Both the position numbers and the translations under genes were made by a program. Below are positions 57,765-64,000 of a DNA stretch of 64,000 bases, piece after piece (the first letter of the stretch is position 1; each line of letters begins with the position of its first letter). This DNA comes from Nymphaea colorata (taxonomy: Eukaryota > Streptophyta > Magnoliopsida > Nymphaeales > Nymphaeaceae). The notes under the pieces were generated by a model. That model was not told where the DNA came from, did no database searches, and saw only the letters and a program-made list of their open reading frames with translations. Location of the stretch: NCBI RefSeq assembly GCF_008831285.2, contig NC_045138.2, forward strand, positions 18,819,934-18,883,933. The letters run 5' to 3'.

Positions 57765-59201
57765 ATGGTGATGACTGACCGCACAAATACGGAAATAATG
57801 GCGGAAGAGGACAGGGACAATACGGTCATTGACATAGAAAAAGAATATGAATCTTATGATCCTGATGAATATAAATCAAAATTGGAAAAAAAGTGCATCT
57901 ACAGATGGCCTAATATCCTTTCCATTACAGAAAGTATGTCCATGCACCGCATTCCTCACATGGCATCCCTTGGTCCCTACCACCGTGGGAGGAAGCACCT
58001 AAAGCCCATGGAGCATCACAAAGAGAGAGCTCTCTACAGGATCCTCAAGAGGAGCGGCGTTTCAATCTCTGACTTAGATGGCTCGTTGAAAGGCGTAGAG
58101 CTAGACCTTAGGGATAGCTACGACGATCTTGATACACAATGGACATCCGATAAATTTTTAAGAATGATGTTGCTTGATGGGTGCTTCATGCTTGAACTCT
58201 TTCGTGCTAGATTATACCCGGATACCAAGGATCAGGATGATCCTGTTTTTAGTAGGGATAGTGTGGTTATGGGCACTGTGATTCGACGGGACATGCTGAT
58301 ACTAGAAAACCAAATCCCACTCCTTGTATTAAGAAAGTTGCGTGGAACAGAGGAAAAGAAAGAGATCAACGACGACACATATCTCAAAGAACTGTTCCAA
58401 AAAGCTTTAGGGCTCTTCGACTTGCCAGTTAATGAACGTAATTTGCATATTCTTGACATTTATAGGAAGTGCTTGATAATGGAGACTGCACCAATGCAAC
58501 AAACAACCCCCTCCGCGCAAGTGTCTACCAAACCGGTTTGTACGCGATGTCTATCAGGGCTACATGTTGCTGGCGGGAAACTGAAGTCTATGCTCACATC
58601 GATCCCCACCTTGGACTGTAGGGCTCTATGCTGTAGGCCAATTCCCAAATCACATGTGCGGTCTGCAATGAGGTTTCATGAGGCAGGGGTTGGGTTCAAG
58701 AAGAGGGAACCGCAGAATGGACTAAAGATTACCTTCGAAAATGGAGTGCTCACCCTTCCATCTATCCTCGTGGACGACCACACAGCGGCAATCTACAAGA
58801 ACATACTGGCCTTTGAGATAATGCACCCAAAGTTGTGGAAGGATCGAAAGGTGGTTTCGTATGTGGGATTCATGGATAGTTTAGTAGATACTGCTGAAGA
58901 CGTGAACCTACTGTGCTCTCGAGGGATCATGATGAACATGCTTGGGAGTGACGAGGAAGCTGCCCAAGTCTTCAACAACTTGGGTGTTGGCATTCCATAC
59001 TGTCCAGACCGTGAAATCGACGATCCCTTGCAGACATACGCTGCCTCCGGTTGGAATGCTGCGCGAGCATATCTGAAGCGGAAATACTTCCGAAACCCAT
59101 GGGCTGCTGTGTCCCTACTTGCGGCCATTGTTTTGTTGGATTTGACATTTATTCAATCCTTCTTTTCTGTATGGGATTATATGCGTCCAAAGGATCCATA
59201 G
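57765..59201 (+). CDS. DUF247 (UPF0481) protein, intact, array copy 3
   Basis: A 478-residue protein, closest to the 40249 gene. Blocks: IYRWPNIL (~44), SLGPYHRGRKHLKPMEHHKERAL, LRDSYDDLDTQW, MMLLDGCFMLELF, LENQIPLLVLRKL (~181), LHILDIYRKCLIME, a variable stretch with CTRCLSGLHVAGG, RSAMRFHEAGVGF (~299), GVLTLPSILVDDHTAA, LAFEIMHPKLW (E-I-M instead of E-R-M), FMDSLVDTAEDVNLLC, LGSDEEAAQVFNNLG and an anchor at about 446-470. ATG 57765 is the first after the acceptor at 57734. In-frame ATGs at 57771 and 57798 are alternatives, the last aligning with ATG 40294 (MAEED versus MGEEK). The ATG used by the 40249 and 51358 copies is TTGG here, so the start has shifted. The C-terminal tail (YMRPKDP) is more polar than in its sister. 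Confidence 0.92.
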   Translation: MVMTDRTNTEIMAEEDRDNTVIDIEKEYESYDPDEYKSKLEKKCIYRWPNILSITESMSMHRIPHMASLGPYHRGRKHLKPMEHHKERALYRILKRSGVSISDLDGSLKGVELDLRDSYDDLDTQWTSDKFLRMMLLDGCFMLELFRARLYPDTKDQDDPVFSRDSVVMGTVIRRDMLILENQIPLLVLRKLRGTEEKKEINDDTYLKELFQKALGLFDLPVNERNLHILDIYRKCLIMETAPMQQTTPSAQVSTKPVCTRCLSGLHVAGGKLKSMLTSIPTLDCRALCCRPIPKSHVRSAMRFHEAGVGFKKREPQNGLKITFENGVLTLPSILVDDHTAAIYKNILAFEIMHPKLWKDRKVVSYVGFMDSLVDTAEDVNLLCSRGIMMNMLGSDEEAAQVFNNLGVGIPYCPDREIDDPLQTYAASGWNAARAYLKRKYFRNPWAAVSLLAAIVLLDLTFIQSFFSVWDYMRPKDP

Positions 59202-60947
59202 CCACTTGATATGTTCTCATCTCTTAAACTATGACAGCATCGGGAATCAGCAGAAGCCTAACCACTCTCAAGTTGCTAGTGAGAAAAAGTTTAGAAAAAT
59301 GAAAGATACACAACGTGTGTGGATGCATCGTGGTTCATTTAATGAACACCAACTTTTAAGTGACCAGGGTTCAAGCACCACCCATGTGATGTGTGTCTCA
59401 TAATCGTCTGATTTCCATTTCCACCAGATTGCCTGCAGCAGATGTTGCTGCCATTCTTTTTTAATGAATAATCTGCAGCTGCATCATCTTTTTCTGTTTT
59501 TTTAGCTTTTTGCAGTTCAGGTGCAAGTAATTGCCAAAAATTGAGTAATAACATTTTAGAAAAATAAATTTCGATTCTTTTAAAATGTGTTCCACATGAA
59601 TTTTATACATCAAACTTATTGATCCAATTTAGAATAAGCTTTAAAGGCAATATATGGATAAGATTTTATAACCATTGAGATATGGAAAACCTTAGATCAA
59701 TCATCAAATTCTGAATTTTTCTGAAAATACTGACTTACTTATAATGTCTAAGAGTTAATTTGTAGGATTAAAATTATATGAATAACATTCGTAGGGTTAA
59801 CATGTCAGAAAAAATCATCCATTGAAATGATTTCCGTAGACAAAGATAGGCTATAATATAACATCCTTGAACACTTGCCTGAAAAAAATACACAGCACAC
59901 CATGTATATGATCTATTGACGGAAGAAAAACGAAACTTTTGGCCATCGAGGCAGCTGAAAGCTGAAAAGGCATTAGGACCTTGGCTTTTATAAGTACATT
60001 GATAACAACTAGAAAAAAAAAAAAATCGACTGAGAGAGATTTGCAACTTAGGAATGGCTGAAATTTCTTGATGACTCCAGTAGCTTCGCAATGTGGATAA
60101 TTTTTTTAAGGCCTGGCTTTTAGCAAATTGAGCTGCGGTAGCATAAGAAAGCATGCAGAAGCACTTGGTTTTTCCATAACAAATCACATCGAAGCGAGAA
60201 GAACAGCCTGCTAACTTCTTCCATTCTGAGGTTAGCTTCAGACAGAATAGAAATGTGGAGAAACAGATACATGTTAAGCTGAAAGAGAAACAGTGATTGT
60301 GGAATCTTAGGATTCCCTCCAAAACTTCAATTTCCTCATTAGTTCTCCCTCCTACCATTGCTGCCTTTCCCATTGATTGGATTGTTCAGTCTGTAGATGC
60401 ATATCTCATGAATGCAGTGGCAATATGTATTAATTAACTGACTTCCACAGCTGTCGGGCCTGACTCGGTCGCGGGGTTGATCAGACATGACGACTTGCAA
60501 ATTGACCCCTTTTGAAATGGTTGTCTTCATAAAGTGATAGCTGACATCGCATACATATTAATGCTGCTCAACAACTATAATAAATAGTGGTAACTGATCG
60601 CGCTATATACTGTCCAACATGCACATGATAATTAAACAAGCGGACCAAGACAAGCATTTTCCTTAGTTAGAATTTTGGATCCACAACATAGATTGTCATA
60701 TTCAAATTATATTTACAACAACACAAGAGACAGATGGAACATTTCAGGGCCTTAAAAATTTTCACAGAAGCCTGAACAAAAGAGCAACTGTTTCGTATAC
60801 AGGATGGTTGCTTATAATGAAAAACTGAGAAAATCTTGCTGCCTTGAAATTTTACATGTAATCATGAGAGACAGAGAGAGATAGAAAGTTAAACTTTTAG
60901 CAGGAGACCAATTGTTGTCTTGCAGGTATGCAATGAATAGACCGTTA
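59202..60947. other. 3' flank and array DNA
   Basis: 59950-60315 matches 41750-42010 and 44680-44885. 60380-60500 is block R and 60535-60660 is block S. A 199-codon minus open frame (59774-60373) lies over these duplicated blocks. Its frame is not kept open in the copy at 44.7-44.9 kb, so I do not call a gene. Confidence 0.5.
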
Positions 60948-61147
60948 CAGGGGCGAAACCAGCAACTTTTTATGTGGAAAGTTAAATTGTAGGTTCAAAA
61001 TTTTGATAGTAGCCTAAATATAATTTTTTAAAAGTTTTATAATGGAATAAATATTTTTTAAAAAATTTACATGTAAATTTAAAAAAAAAAAAAAGTTGAG
61101 GGGAGGTCAGAGTCACAGACACCTTCCTCCCATTGTCTCTGCCCCTG
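60948..61147. mobile_element. Nonautonomous hAT-type MITE with perfect 8-bp target duplication
   Basis: A 200-bp element starting CAGGGGCGAAAC and ending CTCTGCCCCTG, flanked by GACCGTTA at 60940-60947 and 61148-61155. Same terminal type as the element at 15321-15492. The interior is AT-rich. Confidence 0.85.
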
Positions 61148-61155
61148 GACCGTTA

Positions 61156-62440
61156 TCTAATTCTCTGATGCTGAGGTTAAAGATCCTTTTGATCACCAGA
61201 TAAATGAACCTTGCACAGTTTTGATGTGTCCGAATGGGAGAGAGAAAGAGAGACAGATAAGTACCAATAGACCCTTCTTATCTCAATTACCACTAGGAAA
61301 GATTATTACTTAGGAGCAGAGCAAGACATTCTTTTCAAGAGGGCTGAACAGTATTTTCAAAATTTGTACAAAAGCCGAATAATTATTTCAGAATTTTTAT
61401 GTTAGACAATATTAAGAATTTTTATGTCTGACTTCTACCATTCTTTAATTTTAGGAACTCTGCACACAGACTAGATGTCACCTGCATACTTAGTAATGTC
61501 ACAAATGTCGTTCCTGGAAAAAGATTGACAAGGTTTCCTTTGTATATCTTTTTAGCAAAGCTGTTTTTCTCAAGAAAATTTCAGAAAAAAAATCATGAAA
61601 AATTTTAAAACATAAAAATCCTAAAAGTTTAAAATTAAAATAAATTATAAACTAATAAAAGAGTTGAAAAATTATGAAAAAAATCGCAAGGTCTTCACTT
61701 TTACTTAGATTTAACTCAAGAATGACTTTTGGCAAGTGAGTTCAGGCCGAGCTCAAGCCTAGGAGCCATGGCCCCTTTGGGATTTTAAAAAACAAAGTTT
61801 TAAGTTAAAAGCTTTCAACTTTCAATTTTGGCCCCTATACAAATTTGAAAAAAAATCTGCTTTGAGCCGTTCGGCATGCCCAAGAAGAAAAAAATTGGTC
61901 TGAAAGTCCACCAAAGTGAATGGAAATTATCACAATTTCTTGTGAATTAGTCAATCAAATTAAAATTTATACGTTTTAAACTATCAAACCAAGCGGAAAA
62001 AATTAGGAAATTTGCCAACAAATAAATTAAAATAACAAGAAAATATTTGAGTTTGTTTTGCGACTTTTGTTACTGCATTATCCACGAGAATTCTACTTGA
62101 CTGGCCCCTATAATAACTTTTGTTACATTATACGATCAAGTGAGCCTACATTGACGACCGAACGGATTGCTGAGTCTGTAGATGCATGTAGATGCATGTG
62201 TCATGAATCCAATAGCAATAAATAGTAATTAACTGATCATGCCCAGGCCGAGCCAAGGGACCCAGTACTCTGACTTGACTCAGTCGTGGCTCTGAAAGCC
62301 TGTCCAGACTAACTACTTGCAAGGCTGTCGCTTCTGGATCGGTCAGATATGACCACTTGCAAAAGTTGGGGCCACAAATTAATTAACCTGTCTTTGCTAA
62401 CGTGATACCGGAAAATGACCCATCTGATATTCATATAGGT
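61156..62440. other. Array intergenic DNA, no gene
   Basis: 61260-61430 matches 49060-49250, and 61490-61990 matches 42410-42960. 62135-62330 is block R, with a small internal duplication of GTAGATGCAT. No coding feature was seen. Confidence 0.55.
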
Positions 62441-62634
62441 ATCCTTTCTAATAAATGACGGGACCGATCCCTCAGCAACATTGCATCGGACATCTATATT
62501 GGTGGGCCGTATAGCCAAAAAGGAAAAGCAATTCTATATATAGCCTCTACTCACTTGACTAGAAGCACTAATTGCAAACAAACAGCAGGGACATTGTGTC
62601 GCCCCTTTCTCGTCCTCCACCGGCGCTTTCTCGT
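62441..62634 (+). promoter_or_regulatory. Promoter (type II) and leader exon of a further DUF247 copy
   Basis: CTATATATAG at 62534-62543 with the upstream ATAAATG(A)CGG, CAGCAACATTGCATCGGACA and GTATAGCCAAAAAGGA words shared with the 49.6-kb copy. The leader exon contains CAGCAGGGACATTGTGTCGCCC and ends before GTAAGCATTTCC at 62635. No coding exon lies between here and the window end, so either the partner exon is beyond 64000 or this leader has lost its gene. Confidence 0.6.
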
Positions 62635-63065
62635 GTAAGCATTTCCAAAGTTTTTGTATAACACGACTTTCCGATAACTTTCTTTTGGGGTCTTTTTGTG
62701 TTGGGAAGGAATGTTCTCTATTCATGCCTTTCAATTTTTTTGTTCTTGGGCTTCTTTTTCTTTTCTTTTTTTTTTGTGTAATAGGGAACAATGGTTCCAC
62801 AGGTGGAAGCAGTCAGCTCCATTGGGCTGCATCGGCGATGGCCTGATGCACCCAACCCCCAACATCTCAATCTACTACCCGTTATGGTTTCAGCTTAATC
62901 AGGATTCCTGGAAGATCTTAGTTAAGTGGAGTTTTTAACTCAACCCCAAAGGTCTCAAGATCTTCTGCACGAAGGATAGGACGTACGTTGTCTGATCTCC
63001 CATGATGGGGGCCGGTGGAAATTAATTCATCATATTTCATCTTATCCATTCTTCCACCTCGCTTG
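62635..63065. other. Intron-like sequence behind the 62.6-kb leader
   Basis: Contains the GTTCCACA.GTGGAAGCAG...CATTGGGCTGCATCGGCGATGG block also seen at 49920-49980. No coding similarity to DUF247. Confidence 0.5.
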
Positions 63066-63163
63066 CTATTAGTTAATTCATTGGCTGACATTAGTCCCAC
63101 ACGGAGAACCCTTCCTATTAGTTAATTCATTGGCTGACATTAGTCCCACACGGAGAACCCTTC
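63066..63163 (+). repeat. 49-bp tandem repeat, two copies
   Basis: The unit with CTATTAGTTAATTCATTGGC and CACACGGAGAACCC occurs at 63066-63114 and 63115-63163, essentially identical. Confidence 0.92.
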
Positions 63164-63368
63164 CTAGTATTGACCGAGTCTCGATCTGTAAGGACCACAC
63201 ATACCAATTATTCAAATCCAATAACAATTGCACGCGGTATTAGAGCTAATTATTACTAGAAAAAATGACCCATCCAATATCCATATACACGGTCTTTTTA
63301 ATAAATGTGGGGAGGACCGATCCTTCAGCAACTTTTCCTCGGACATCGATATAGGTGGGTCGTATAGC

Positions 63369-63474
63369 CAATGCTATAAACCGCCGGCACCACTCGACTT
63401 GAAGAATCACCGGAAAGAAAAGCAATGCTATAAACCGCCGGAACCACTCGACTTGAAGAATCACCGGAAACAGC
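63369..63474 (+). repeat. 54-bp tandem duplication carrying the TATA box
   Basis: Copies at 63369-63422 and 63423-63474 (CAATGCTATAAACCGCCGG, then CACTCGACTTGAAGAATCAC) duplicate the TATA box and the putative start region. Confidence 0.88.
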
Positions 63475-63493
63475 AGTGACAGTGTGTCCGTCC

Positions 63494-63792
63494 TGTTGGT
63501 GTATGGAAGTTGATTCATACTGAACACTCATTTGTAATACCGTGGATCCAACTTTTTCTTCCTGTAAGGGCATATATGTCATTTTGTACAAATGCGAGTT
63601 TGCCCTAATCCTTATGTTTTGAGGATGGCCGCCGCTTGAGTGTGTCTGTTCTGTGTGTTCATAGAAGAAAGAGAATACAAGAGATCTGTGTGACCGTGGA
63701 CGTAGAAGATTATTGCTCTGAACTTCTTCCTTGTTGCTTCTAACCCCCTCTTGAGAGTGCGTGAGGAAAGTTTATTGTTGTTGTTCCTAACA
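63494..63792 (-). mobile_element. Solo LTR of a Ty1/copia-like element in a DUF247 leader exon
   Basis: A 299-bp fossil with TGTTGG...CTAACA ends, clearly related to the copy at 37226-37511. Flanked by CGTCC (63489-63493) and CGTTC (63793-63797), a 5-bp target duplication with one change. Internal region absent. Strand is not established; minus is a placeholder. Confidence 0.82.
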
Positions 63793-64000
63793 CGTTCATT
63801 TTCCTCCACCACCGCCACTTTCTCAGGTAAACATTCCAAAACATTTTTTTGTATATAATACTTTCCATTGACTTTCTTTTGGGGCTTTTTTGTGCAGGGA
63901 TGTTACATTCTCTGTTCCTGCCTTTTTCTTTTTCTTTTTTTTGTTTTGTTCTCTAAGGGCTTTGTTGTTATTCCTTAATTTTTTTGTAATAGTGGAACAA

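Larger units (their letters stand above)
63240..63826 (+). promoter_or_regulatory. Promoter (type II) and leader exon split by a solo LTR
   Basis: AATAAATGTGG, CAGCAACTTTTCCTCGGACA and GTATAGCCAA match the type II promoters. The TATA position is TATAAA (63375 and again 63429) instead of TATATATA. The leader exon sequence (CACCGGAAACAGCAGTGACAG to TTTCTCAG/GTAAACATTCC, ending 63826) is interrupted by the element at 63494-63792. A gene downstream of 64000 is implied; the last bases (GTGGAACAA) already enter the shared intron block. Confidence 0.65.

Noticed and set aside
59774-60373. 199-codon minus-strand open frame
   Set aside because: It overlies duplicated array blocks; in the paralogous segment at 44.7-44.9 kb the same frame is closed by several stops, and no motif is recognised.

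Overview
This is plant nuclear DNA. It is AT-rich, with long TA, TG and CT microsatellites, many small hAT-type elements, a tRNA-derived SINE, LINE and Ty1/copia scraps, and U2-type introns (GTAAGT/AG). All protein-coding material I recognise belongs to one plant family, DUF247 (UPF0481; C-terminally membrane-anchored proteins). I found no diagnostic single-copy gene, so I do not name the species beyond 'angiosperm'.

Layout. 0.7-3.7 kb: exon 1 of a two-exon DUF247 gene lies between two 443-bp arms of a ~99% identical inverted repeat; the right arm carries a 490-bp Ty1/copia fragment with 5-bp target duplications. 3.7-11.6 kb: repeats only. 11.7-12.6 kb: two small DUF247 fragments on opposite strands around a near-perfect 150-bp-arm hairpin and a 127-bp tandem duplication. 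12.6-17.8 kb: repeats, including a long TA tract and a hAT MITE. 17.8-19.3 kb: intact DUF247 gene on the minus strand. 23.8-28.4 kb: a decayed duplicate of that block with a DUF247 pseudogene. 31.3-35.1 kb: intact two-exon DUF247 gene on the plus strand. 37-64 kb: a plus-strand array of duplicated units holding an intact gene (40.2 kb), a chimeric pseudogene (51.4 kb), an intact gene (57.8 kb), and two further untranslated leader exons (62.6 and 63.8 kb) that point to at least one more copy just beyond the window.

The array genes share one architecture: a noncoding leader exon ending in a conserved GTAAGC donor, an intron of about 1.1-1.6 kb, and one coding exon that begins at a conserved TTTAG acceptor. 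The leader exons sit behind two different promoter-proximal sequences. The coding exons show signs of exchange: the 51.4-kb copy has an N-terminus of the array type and a C-terminus plus 3' flank of the 18-kb type, and the 40.2- and 57.8-kb genes share a nearly identical patch inside more divergent sequence.

Best candidate for something special: a recombining, birth-and-death DUF247 cluster with intact, truncated and chimeric copies and hairpin-forming inverted repeats beside broken copies. DUF247 genes are the male determinants of grass self-incompatibility (S and Z loci), so a recognition role is conceivable. No HPS10-like secreted partner was found and that link is inference only.
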